Below, in pieces: positions 1-7,995 of a DNA stretch of 52,589 bases. Numbering within the stretch: the stretch's first letter is position 1; every line of letters starts with the position of its first letter. The notes below the pieces were generated by a model. The model did no database searches. It was not told where the DNA came from and was given only the letters and a program-made list of their open reading frames with translations. A program made the translations under genes and the position numbers. The stretch comes from Bacillota bacterium (GTDB lineage Bacteria > Bacillota > UBA4882 > UBA8346): the NCBI GenBank assembly GCA_023436305.1, contig JAEZJQ010000017.1, positions 1 to 52,589 of the forward strand, read 5' to 3'.

Positions 1-42
1 TCGCATGGAAGTGTCCAATAAACAATTTTTGGGAGGGTAATC

Positions 43-573
43 ATGAAGAAGACTATTGTTATATCGTACTCATTTACCGGTAACAACGAAGCTTTAGCCA
101 AAAGTATAGCTGCAGAATTTGCGGTGGAGCACAACAAAATCACCGAATCCAAACCTCGAACCATGGGTACAATTATGCTTGATATGATGTTTAATCGGAC
201 GCCACAGGTTAACCCAAATGTAGATAAAGTGGGAGATAACGATCTGGTTCTCTTTGTGGGACCGGTTTGGATGGGACAGGCGGCGACGCCATTTCGAGCA
301 TACTTCAAGCGCCTTAAATCCGGTCTTGGCCAATATGCATTCATCTCGATAAGTGGGGGAGCCCTTAACACGAATCCTAAACTTGGCGACGATTTGAAAA
401 AAAGAGTAGGTAAAGAACCTGCGGCACTCATTGATCTGCATATCACTGATCTCTTGCCACCTGAGCCAAAACCTACAACGAAAGATACATCTGCTTACCG
501 CATCAATGATAAAGATTTAAAAAACTTAACCAATACAATCGTCAAAACCTTACAGGAAACTGTGATAAAGTAA
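43..573 (+). CDS. Flavodoxin-like protein
   Basis: A 176-residue protein that begins with a beta strand followed by a phosphate-binding loop, S-Y-S-F-T-G-N-N at about residues 8-15. This is the FMN-phosphate loop of short flavodoxins. A second flavodoxin-like element, V-G-P-V-W-M-G-Q, lies near residue 73 where the isoalloxazine-contacting loop is expected. The family carries electrons or acts as FMN-dependent reductases in the cytoplasm; the partner cannot be told from here. The ATG is preceded by a good GGGAGGG site. No operon partner is visible, because the next 600 bases hold no intact gene. The fold assignment is firm; the specific role is unknown. Confidence 0.8.
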   Translation: MKKTIVISYSFTGNNEALAKSIAAEFAVEHNKITESKPRTMGTIMLDMMFNRTPQVNPNVDKVGDNDLVLFVGPVWMGQAATPFRAYFKRLKSGLGQYAFISISGGALNTNPKLGDDLKKRVGKEPAALIDLHITDLLPPEPKPTTKDTSAYRINDKDLKNLTNTIVKTLQETVIK

Positions 574-1181
574 ACAATGGATTTATTGATAGCCTTTAAT
601 TTTCGGTTGCCCATATCGGGAATCTTAAATAAATGTTCTTTCGAAAAATTATACTTTTTGTTGACAAGTTTTTGTTCGGAATATGAGAATGAAAAATACA
701 TAAGCTGAATAATTACATGATGAATCATTTTGTATTAATGTTTATACTTTTTGATGGGGTTGTCCCAAAAGGTAAATTTGGGGCAGCTTTTTAAGAGGGT
801 CCATGATATGTATGTGTATTTTCATCGTTTTCATCCGGAGGACGCCAAGGCTATTTAAGAAGATGCCGCCAAGAGCAATGTCGCAAGAGGCATTTTTGAA
901 AGAAGTCTGAAACTACCGCCATTCGGGTATATAATTCTACTCTTATCCCCTTTAATGATCATTTTGGTTTATTTGCTGATAATACCTTTTTTTCTATACC
1001 TAGGTATTGGGATATCCAATGAAGGCAAGTTCGGTTAAGGGAAATGTGTCTAGGTTGAACCGAATAATGGATAAGTTAAACGAACCAGTGAGTCCGTGTT
1101 CATCCACCCTACCAGGGCTCATTTGGATAATTTAAGTAAATCGCAGGTTTCTACTAAGAAAAGGATACGGGAGTCGGTTTA
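574..1181. other. Gene-poor stretch with decayed sequence
   Basis: About 600 AT-rich bases without an intact gene. At 754-790 there is a GGGGTTGTCCCAAAAGG-like string of the kind often found at insertion-sequence ends, but no partner end or transposase was seen. The broken membrane-protein frame at 808-1038 lies inside. Nothing is recognised between 1039 and 1181. Confidence 0.5.
808..1038 (+). pseudogene. Decayed small membrane protein
   Basis: One frame runs from ATG 808 to TAA 1036-1038 (76 codons plus stop) and is broken by a single TAA at 856-858. Downstream of the stop it encodes a polar stretch and then a strongly hydrophobic segment of about 25 residues, I-I-L-L-L-S-P-L-M-I-I-L-V-Y-L-L, typical of a membrane helix. 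The family is not recognised. The preceding ATG has no convincing ribosome binding site. It could also be chance hydrophobic sequence, so the call is tentative. Confidence 0.3.
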
Positions 1182-1928
1182 GTGAAACACAAAAAAATTA
1201 CAATCAGGATAAATCGAAACGGACCGCCCCAGGAATTAAAGCTTGTCATTCCGAATGGTGCGATTGGGCTGATGGACTTAATTCCATCAATGTACCGTCT
1301 ATTTGATCGGATACTGACGGTGGAACTTACGAAATACACTGTACTTTGTCATAAAGGGTGTAACCAATGTTGCCGGCAGTTGGTTCCTATATCCATTCCG
1401 GAAGCTTTTTATTTAAAGCATTTTATCCAATCTCTTTCTGATATTCGACGCAACCGAATTGATACAAAGCTTACCACGGTGTTAAATCACCTGGATACTG
1501 CCGGGATTTTCAATCAACAAACCGGATTCATAAATTACCGGAATATTGATACGGCTTATTTTGACCTTAACGTAAGCTGTCCCTTTTTGGAGGATGGCTG
1601 TTGCGGTATTTACAAGCATCGTCCTCTTGCCTGCCGAGAATATAATGTAAGTTCCGACCCGCAGTATTGCACCGACCCCTACCAAAAAGAGATTGAAAAA
1701 GTGAAAATCAAGCGGAATATGAGTGCCTTGGTCGCTGCATTTGCCGGTCGTCTCTACGGTTTGCCGCCCCATCCAATACCCTTGGTTCTTTTTCAGCATT
1801 GGGCGGAACAAAATAAGGCTTTGGAAAATGTAAAAAGGCCGGGAATTTGGCTTTTTGAACGAATTGCGGATGCTTTATCCAGCTTGAATGATGAGGAACT
1901 GGAAATCAGTTATCAAATCATTCCTTGA
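1182..1928 (+). CDS. YkgJ-family cysteine cluster protein
   Basis: A 248-residue protein with a GTG start. The signature is a cysteine cluster C56-x3-C60-x2-C63-C64 followed near residue 130 by C-P-F-L-E-D-G-C-C-G-I-Y and then R-P-L-A-C-R-E-Y. This arrangement defines the YkgJ/UPF0153 family, thought to bind a metal, either an Fe-S cluster or zinc; the biochemical role is unknown. The last 70 residues carry no recognised motif. It stands alone between decayed sequence and the ketosynthase gene, in the same direction. The family call is firm and the function is not. Confidence 0.8.
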   Translation: MKHKKITIRINRNGPPQELKLVIPNGAIGLMDLIPSMYRLFDRILTVELTKYTVLCHKGCNQCCRQLVPISIPEAFYLKHFIQSLSDIRRNRIDTKLTTVLNHLDTAGIFNQQTGFINYRNIDTAYFDLNVSCPFLEDGCCGIYKHRPLACREYNVSSDPQYCTDPYQKEIEKVKIKRNMSALVAAFAGRLYGLPPHPIPLVLFQHWAEQNKALENVKRPGIWLFERIADALSSLNDEELEISYQIIP

Positions 1929-2072
1929 TTATCTCTTTCCGCATTTTTTACTCCGGATTGATTTACTACCATTAATGTGGAAAAAATTTGAATAATATTT
2001 GGCACTGAAGAAGCCTGTTGTGGTTTTTATATGTAGTCGGACATACCCACAAAATATTAATGCGAGGGATTT

Positions 2073-3350
2073 ATGAAACAACGTGTATTTGTAACCGGAA
2101 TGGGTATTATTAATTCTGTGGCTAACTCAATTACCGATTTCCAAAATTCTTTACGAGAAGGTCGGTAGGGTATCGGGTTTTTGCAAAATAAATCAGGTAC
2201 AGCATCCGTAAATGTCGGTGCCGAAATTCGAGATTATTCATTTGAATTAACGCTACAAAAACTCGCCGCACTTCCGGGAGTCCCCAGTGATATGATGGTG
2301 AAAGCGAAGAAATGTGCTCAGCGCTCACCATTTGCGATTCAAGTTGCTGTATCCGTGGTTTTAGAAGCCTATGTTCAGGCTCAACTTTTTCAAACGCCAA
2401 TCGTAAGGGATAAGATAGGGCTTATTGTTGCCGGTAGTAATTTAACCAATTGTGTCCAAGCCAGCTTTTTCCCAAAATTCCAGCAAGAACCGGAATACTT
2501 GTCCCCCATATATGCGCTTCTATTTATGGACACTGATCACATTGGAACAATCAGTGAAATTTTTAACATTGCCGGGGAAGGATTTACGGTTGGCGGCGCT
2601 TCGGCGAGTGGAAACATTGGAATTATCAAAGGATTTCAAATGATTCAATTGGGAATTGTTGATGCCTGCATTGTCGTTGGTGCATTAGCTGACTTGACCA
2701 ATATGGAACTTCAGGGATTTTATAATATCGGGGCGATGGGGGGTAAAACGTTCCACGACAAACCTGAAAAAGCATGCCGTCCTTTTGATAGAGATCACGA
2801 AGGGTTTATTTACGGACAAGCAAGTGGTTGTTTGATTTTAGAATCGTTCGAATCGGCTCAAAAGCGAAATATACCTCTTCTTGCAGAAATGCTGGGTGGT
2901 TCGATTATTCTCGACAGTAACCGTCTAAGTGATCCGAATGAAAATGGAGAAATTAAAGCCATGGAGTCTGCTTTGAAGCAAGCCGGTATTACAGTCCAAG
3001 ACGTAGATTATATCAATACCCACGGAACCTCTTCACCCCTTGGAGATGCAACGGAATTAAGCGCAATCAAAAAGGTGTTCAAGGAAGAAACAGCCCGGGT
3101 TTGGGTAAATGCAACCAAAGGTATAACAGGACATTGTTTATTTTCAGCAGGTGTTGTTGAAGCAATTGCCTCAGTAATTCAAATGAGAGTGGGATTTATT
3201 CATCCGAATATTAACCTGGAAAATCCAATCGAATCGGATTTTCGATTCGCGGGTAATACTTCAACCACGGCTCAAATTAAAACCGCAATCAGTAACTCTT
3301 TTGGCTTCGGTGGTATTAATACGTGTATTGTCTTACGAAACGGAGCCTAA
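2073..3350 (+). pseudogene. PksF-type ketosynthase (Cys to Ser), in-frame stop
   Basis: The true N-terminus is at ATG 2073 after a GCGAGGG site and reads M-K-Q-R-V-F-V-T-G-M-G-I, the classic KAS opening. Codon 32 is TAG (2166-2168). After it the same frame stays open to 3350 for about 390 residues. The nucleophile position reads G-G-A-S-A-S-G (Ser at 2601-2603) where condensing ketosynthases have Cys. Both histidine motifs, N-T-H-G-T-S-S-P-L-G-D and K-G-I-T-G-H-C, are intact. A Cys-to-Ser ketosynthase matches the free-standing malonyl-ACP decarboxylases of beta-branching cassettes (PksF, CurC, JamG) as I remember them. No polyketide synthase is nearby. The TAG may be a real mutation or a sequencing error; a TTG at 2181 could give a truncated product. 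Confidence 0.7.
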
Positions 3351-3839
3351 ATTAAATATGTGCGGAGCCTTGGATTGATACTTCCTCTCATTAAATATAT
3401 GGTCTGCTCCTTATTCAATATCTTGTTGTTGGGACGTTTCTGGTGCCGCTGTAGTGCAACATTAAGCAGGAACGTCTTTCCTTTTCTTATGATACGGTCA
3501 TTATCTATGGCAATTTACGGTTAGGCAACTCCCTCATCTTTTGGGCTTTTTAATTCAACGGAAACATTATATCAGTAACTAGATCCGCATCTAAAGTGGG
3601 GCGGGGTATACCATGTATTGAACTTCCAAGGGAACCACCGATAAGATATTGAATGGAAAATATAGCTTTATTATAATGATTGCTTCCATCGGTTAAGGAA
3701 ATAAATCGAAAAATACATTTGCAAACTAAAATGGGTATATTATAATATAAAAGATACTGTGTAAGTTTAATGTCAATTAAATGGCTTCACATAAATATTT
3801 ACTTGTTCAGGGGTTTTATCAGCAAAGGAGGAACCAGCA
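3351..3839. other. Intergenic stretch with gene remnant
   Basis: About 490 bases between the ketosynthase and glnS. The middle holds a minus-strand nucleotidyltransferase remnant. The remainder is AT-rich, with no intact gene and no clear terminator. Confidence 0.5.
3550..3715 (-). pseudogene. Nucleotidyltransferase N-terminal remnant
   Basis: Reading the minus strand from about 3715 down to a stop at 3552-3550 gives a peptide containing Y-L-I-G-G-S-L-G-S-S-I-H-G-I-P-R-P-T and then L-D-A-D-L-V-T-D-I. This is the N-terminal core of the small nucleotidyltransferase fold: the GGS loop, then a D-x-D metal site. The frame ends about 10 residues after the D-x-D and no rest of the protein follows. 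No good start codon is seen. It is probably a fragment left by deletion of a stand-alone nucleotidyltransferase gene. Confidence 0.5.
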
Positions 3840-5594
3840 ATGGAGTTAAATCATCATAATTCAGGCAATTCAAAGCCGGACGTCAATGTTCAAAGCGATT
3901 CACCGGTTTCCACCCAAACCACCCCCTCTAATTTTATTCAGGAGTTTATTGCCGAGGATCTCAAGGCCGGGAAGTACGGCAGCCGGGTTCACACCCGTTT
4001 TCCACCGGAACCCAACGGTTATTTGCATATCGGGCATGCCAAAGCATTGTGCATCGATTTTGGAATGGCCCTTTTGTTCGGGGGGCAATGCAATCTCCGT
4101 TTTGATGATACCAATCCGGTCAAAGAAGATACCGAATATGTGGATGCGATTCAGGAAGATATTCATTGGTTGGGCTTTGACTGGGAGGAACGGCTTTTTT
4201 ATGCTTCCGAATATTATGAAAGGCTTTATCAATGCGCCGAGAAGTTGATTATCAACGGAAAAGCGTATATCTGCGATCTTTCGGGAGATGAGATCCGCAA
4301 CTACCGGGGCACCTTAACCGAACCGGGGAGGGAAAGCCCATACCGGAACCGCCCCGCCGCTGAAAGCCTGGATTTATTCCGGAGAATGCGCGCCGGTGAA
4401 TTTGCTGACGGCTCCCGGACGTTGCGCGCCAAAATCGATATGGCATCACCGAATATTAACATGCGGGATCCGGTTCTTTATCGGATTCGGAGAGTTACGC
4501 ATCATCGGACCGGTGATCAGTGGTGCATTTACCCTATGTATGATTACGCCCATCCTATCTCGGACGCAATCGAAGGAATTACCCATTCGTTGTGTTCCCT
4601 GGAGTATGAAGATCACCGTCCGCTTTATGATTGGGTTTTGGAGCAATTCCGGGATGAGTTTCCGCAACCGCCCCGGCAGATCGAGTTTGCCAGGCTCAAT
4701 TTGACTTATACCGTCATGAGCAAACGTAAATTGTTGGAATTGGTAAAGGATAATCATGTTTCCGGTTGGGATGACCCCCGGATGCCGACACTTTCCGGTT
4801 TGCGCCGCCGTGGCTATACTCCGGAATCAATTCGCAACTTCTGCGACCGAATTGGAGTTGCCAAGAGCAATAGTGTTGTGGATTATGCGTTATTGGAGCA
4901 TTGCCTCCGGGAGGATCTGAACATTAGAGCGCCGCGAATTATGGCGGTACTCCGCCCGTTGAAAGTGATCATCGACAATTACCCGGCGGACAAGTTTGAG
5001 GAGTTTGACGCCGAGATCAACCCGGAGAACCCGGCGATGGGTACCCGCAAGGTCCCGTTCTCCAATGTGATTTATATCGAACAGGATGATTTTTGTGAAA
5101 ACCCGCCCAAGGGGTATTTCCGGCTGGCTCCCGGCGCGGAAGTCCGCCTGAAACACGCCTACTATATCAAGTGTGAACAGGTTATCAAAGATGCCAATGG
5201 GGTGGTGACCGAAGTTCATTGTTCTTACGATCCGGCCACCCGGGGCGGCTGGTCCAATGACGGCCGCAAAGTTAAAGGTACACTCCACTGGGTATCGGTG
5301 GCCCATGCATTACCGGCTGAAGTGCGTTTGTACGATCAGCTCTTTACGGTTGAAAATTCGGATGATGTGCCGGAGGGCGTGGATTTTAAAGTGAACTTGA
5401 ACCCCAATTCCCTTGAAACTTTAACGGCCTGTTTGGTGGAACCGGGCATCAAGGGAGCAGCCCCGGGAACCCATTATCAGTTCCTGCGTCAAGGTTATTT
5501 CTGCCTGGACCCCGATTCGGACTCCGGGAAACTGGTGTTCAACCGGACGGCGTCATTGAAGGATTCATGGGCGGCTAAGGAGAAGAGCAAATAA
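3840..5594 (+). CDS. glnS: Glutaminyl-tRNA synthetase
   Basis: A 584-residue class I synthetase that charges tRNA-Gln with glutamine. The HIGH motif appears as P-N-G-Y-L-H-I-G-H-A-K and the KMSKS counterpart as V-M-S-K-R-K-L. The D-D-T-N-P and Y-D-Y-A-H-P blocks are those of GlnRS rather than bacterial GluRS. About 35 poorly conserved residues precede the catalytic core, so it is slightly longer than the roughly 550 residues of the E. coli enzyme. The ATG follows an AAAGGAGG site. It is a single-gene unit closed by a strong terminator. Most Bacillota make Gln-tRNA through GatCAB, so a direct GlnRS is noteworthy here. Confidence 0.95.
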   Translation: MELNHHNSGNSKPDVNVQSDSPVSTQTTPSNFIQEFIAEDLKAGKYGSRVHTRFPPEPNGYLHIGHAKALCIDFGMALLFGGQCNLRFDDTNPVKEDTEYVDAIQEDIHWLGFDWEERLFYASEYYERLYQCAEKLIINGKAYICDLSGDEIRNYRGTLTEPGRESPYRNRPAAESLDLFRRMRAGEFADGSRTLRAKIDMASPNINMRDPVLYRIRRVTHHRTGDQWCIYPMYDYAHPISDAIEGITHSLCSLEYEDHRPLYDWVLEQFRDEFPQPPRQIEFARLNLTYTVMSKRKLLELVKDNHVSGWDDPRMPTLSGLRRRGYTPESIRNFCDRIGVAKSNSVVDYALLEHCLREDLNIRAPRIMAVLRPLKVIIDNYPADKFEEFDAEINPENPAMGTRKVPFSNVIYIEQDDFCENPPKGYFRLAPGAEVRLKHAYYIKCEQVIKDANGVVTEVHCSYDPATRGGWSNDGRKVKGTLHWVSVAHALPAEVRLYDQLFTVENSDDVPEGVDFKVNLNPNSLETLTACLVEPGIKGAAPGTHYQFLRQGYFCLDPDSDSGKLVFNRTASLKDSWAAKEKSK

Positions 5595-5634
5595 AAACTA
5601 AAAGAGAGCCGGAAGGCTCTTTTAGTTTTTTGGT
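5595..5634. terminator. Bidirectional terminator glnS / PilZ gene
   Basis: A long hairpin of about 14 pairs with a 2-base bulge: left arm from 5595, loop GGAA at 5611-5614, right arm ending near 5628. It is followed by a T run, and A tracts on the other side serve the converging minus-strand gene. Confidence 0.9.
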
Positions 5635-5636
5635 TT

Positions 5637-6308
5637 TTACATATTCACTGACCGGGCAGGATTGACCCGTTTTTGCACCAGCATCATCCGTTGTTGATCA
5701 AAAAGGTACTTCACGACTTGGGTTTGCTGATCTTTTGTCAGATTTTGAAAGCTGAGCGCCAATCCGGCGGCGGATTCTTGTTTCCGGATATCCACCACCC
5801 GGCCGACAAACATGATGGGGGCCTTGGTCTTGGGCAGAAATAATTTACAGGCGAGCCGAGTACCCACGATGATGGAGGAATCCACTTCAATGATGGTAAA
5901 AAGTCCTCCCGCCGACAGGTTGATGACTTCCCCCTTATAATCTCTGTTTTTCAAATAATAACTGAATTCAAGTTTGACATCACAACGAAAAAAATTGCGG
6001 CGTGAAGCGTTTTCGATCTTAGCCGGACGGATTACGATTAAAATCGGCAGTTCTCCAGGTTTTATCATTACAAACTCGGTGGTAAAATTGAAAACATTTT
6101 TGGATTCGCCCCGGCAAGTTAAATTGACGGTGGTCCCGGCGCTTAACTGAAATAATGTTTCCTCACTGGCCGACATTAGTAATGCCAAATGTTCCACTTG
6201 CATTGAACGAATAATCCGGGTTTTATAAGCGATAGTTTCTCCGTTCATCCCCGAGAATTCAAATATGACTTCTTTGCCGGGCCGTAAAAGCTGTTCTAAT
6301 GTTTCCAT
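5637..6308 (-). CDS. PilZ-domain flagellar-brake-type protein
   Basis: A 223-residue protein of two beta-rich halves. Residues 1-95 look like the YcgR-N-type domain. Residues 100-215 are a PilZ domain, with the c-di-GMP-binding R104-x3-R108 motif (R-R-N-F-F-R) and N130-L-S-A-G-G. Proteins of this layout (YcgR, Bacillus MotI/YpfA) bind cyclic di-GMP and slow flagellar motion. The gene converges on glnS and stands alone, so no motility neighbours support the role. A weak AGGAAG site precedes the start. Both key motifs are intact, so nucleotide binding is likely; the target is inferred. Confidence 0.85.
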   Translation of the reverse strand: METLEQLLRPGKEVIFEFSGMNGETIAYKTRIIRSMQVEHLALLMSASEETLFQLSAGTTVNLTCRGESKNVFNFTTEFVMIKPGELPILIVIRPAKIENASRRNFFRCDVKLEFSYYLKNRDYKGEVINLSAGGLFTIIEVDSSIIVGTRLACKLFLPKTKAPIMFVGRVVDIRKQESAAGLALSFQNLTKDQQTQVVKYLFDQQRMMLVQKRVNPARSVNM

Positions 6309-6630
6309 CGTTACTCAATCTTCCTATCAATAATTAAAGTCGTACTACAAGGCAATACTCACCCTTAATTATATTTTATCAAAAAAGTACAATAAATAGC
6401 AAATAATTTTTTTATATTTTCCAAAATAAATTATCCTAAACCTACAAAGCGTTATCGCATCAAAATGATTACGAAAGGTTACTTAAAAAGGAAACCGCAA
6501 GAATGGATATTTATTATTACCCGTATTCGGCTATTATGGCGCATGGATTTCCAGGTTTCAAGGCATACTATGCAAAGTGTATTTATCATAGCAACCATCG
6601 AAATATTTGCAAATCCTTGGAGGGTTATAT
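6309..6630. other. AT-rich divergent intergenic region
   Basis: About 320 bases between the minus-strand PilZ gene and tepA. It must hold the promoters of both, but no pair of -35 and -10 boxes stands out clearly. Short frames here overlap the tepA start and were not accepted. Confidence 0.4.
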
Positions 6631-7404
6631 TTGGAAAACCAATCGCAAATTCCTGATAAATTATTATCGGAGTCCGAAGAAGAAAACCCCGCGGAACAAC
6701 CAATGCGTCAAAGTCCCCGTAAACAACGGTTAGTTTTACACAATTTAAAAACATTAGGCCAGCTCACCACCGTCACGCCTCCGGAGAATAATATTCACAC
6801 CTTGATTATTGTGGGTCAAATTGAGGGACATATCATCCTCCCGGCGAAGAACAAGGCGACCAAGTATGAGCATATTATTCCGCAATTGGTGGCCATTGAA
6901 CAGAATCCTCAGATTAAAGGGCTGCTTGTCATCTTGAATACGGTGGGCGGAGATGTTGAGGCCGGCTTGGCCATCGCGGAGATGCTGGAAGGTTTATCCA
7001 AGGCCACGGTATCTCTCGTATTGGGTGGCGGCCATTCCATTGGCGTTCCCATCGCGGTAGCCACCGATTATAGTTTTATCGCGGAAACCGCCACCATGAC
7101 CATCCACCCCCTCCGTTTAACCGGAATGCTGGTGGGAGTCCCGCAAACATTTGAATATTTAGAGAAAATGCAGGACCGGATCATCAAATTCGTATCCAAT
7201 CATTCCAAAATATCCGAAGAGACTTTCAAGGAATTGATGTTCCGCACTGGCGATTTGGTGCGCGATATCGGCACCGTTTTGGTGGGCAAGGATGCGGTGA
7301 ATAATGGTTTAATCAATGAGGTGGGCGGAATTGCCCAGGCCCTTAGGAAGCTGGATGAATTAATCGAACTAAAAACGAATCCACTGGAAAAGAGGCTGCA
7401 ATGA
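6631..7404 (+). CDS. tepA: ClpP-like protease TepA
   Basis: A 257-residue protein of the ClpP/crotonase fold. The nucleophile motif G-G-G-H-S136-I-G-V and the active-site T-I-H159-P-L-R follow ClpP spacing. The first 45 residues are polar and unrelated to ClpP, as in TepA of Bacillus (translocation-enhancing protein), which acts in the cytoplasm near the membrane. I chose TTG 6631 because a GGAGGG site sits 6 bases upstream. It overlaps ylzJ by four bases, and the tepA-ylzJ-ftsK order is conserved in spore-forming Bacillota, which supports the name. The substrate in this organism is unknown. Confidence 0.85.
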   Translation: MENQSQIPDKLLSESEEENPAEQPMRQSPRKQRLVLHNLKTLGQLTTVTPPENNIHTLIIVGQIEGHIILPAKNKATKYEHIIPQLVAIEQNPQIKGLLVILNTVGGDVEAGLAIAEMLEGLSKATVSLVLGGGHSIGVPIAVATDYSFIAETATMTIHPLRLTGMLVGVPQTFEYLEKMQDRIIKFVSNHSKISEETFKELMFRTGDLVRDIGTVLVGKDAVNNGLINEVGGIAQALRKLDELIELKTNPLEKRLQ

Positions 7405-7631
7405 TGTTTTATACCATTGTACCCATGGAATTTATTTTTGGGGAGGATGAACCGGAAGAAGAAAAACCTCAAAAGAATAACGATGATGAAATTGAAATAA
7501 AAAAAGGAAGTGTAAGTCTGATGGTTCAGCCTCACTTGCCGGGCCAATATAAAATAAACCGGATTATCAGCACAAATCCCCGGGATTATTTAAGACCCGA
7601 TTGGCAGCCCGGATCTATCGTAAGTATGTGA
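7401..7631 (+). CDS. ylzJ: YlzJ-like protein
   Basis: A 76-residue protein beginning M-M-F-Y-T-I-V-P-M-E-F-I-F. It has a charged middle (E-D-E-P-E-E-E-K) and an L-R-P-D-W-Q-P-G end. The M-(x)-Y-T-x-x-P-x-E opening and the position directly after tepA are those of YlzJ, a small conserved protein of unknown function in Bacillota. The ATG overlaps the tepA stop (ATGA), so the two are translationally coupled. Confidence 0.75.
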   Translation: MMFYTIVPMEFIFGEDEPEEEKPQKNNDDEIEIKKGSVSLMVQPHLPGQYKINRIISTNPRDYLRPDWQPGSIVSM

Positions 7632-7995
7632 AATTTTTCAGTTCGCGAATTCCAAGTTACAAGTTTTTTTAATTCCATGTTCAAGATAAAACAGATCAAC
7701 CGATATAAATGCTTAATTTTAGCTGTTTATATTGAATACCCGCAACTCCAAACTCTAAATCATTCATAATTTTTACAACAAATAATCGGCCAAGAAGGAA
7801 TTACCGCGTTACACGAGAATAATTATCTATTAAAATAATATTTTATCGAAAAAATATGCGTCATTTATTCCGTTACTGGCCGCCTTTATTTCTTAGTTTG
7901 GCCCGGGATAATTCGTGTTCAATGAACGGCATGATAATAGTCCGTTCTTTTCACCGAAACGATTTACGATACTCCGTTACATAGGAGGGAATATT
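7632..7995. other. Intergenic stretch before the Na/Pi gene
   Basis: About 360 AT-rich bases with no gene. A short inverted repeat GTTCAATGAAC lies near 7918. No terminator for ylzJ and no clear promoter was recognised. Confidence 0.4.

Noticed and set aside
754..790. Insertion-sequence-like end GGGGTTGTCCCAAAAGG
   Set aside because: No matching opposite end and no transposase remnant within the window.
6503..6733. Plus-strand frame of 76 codons before tepA
   Set aside because: Its second half is a shadow of tepA and the ribosome binding site favours TTG 6631.
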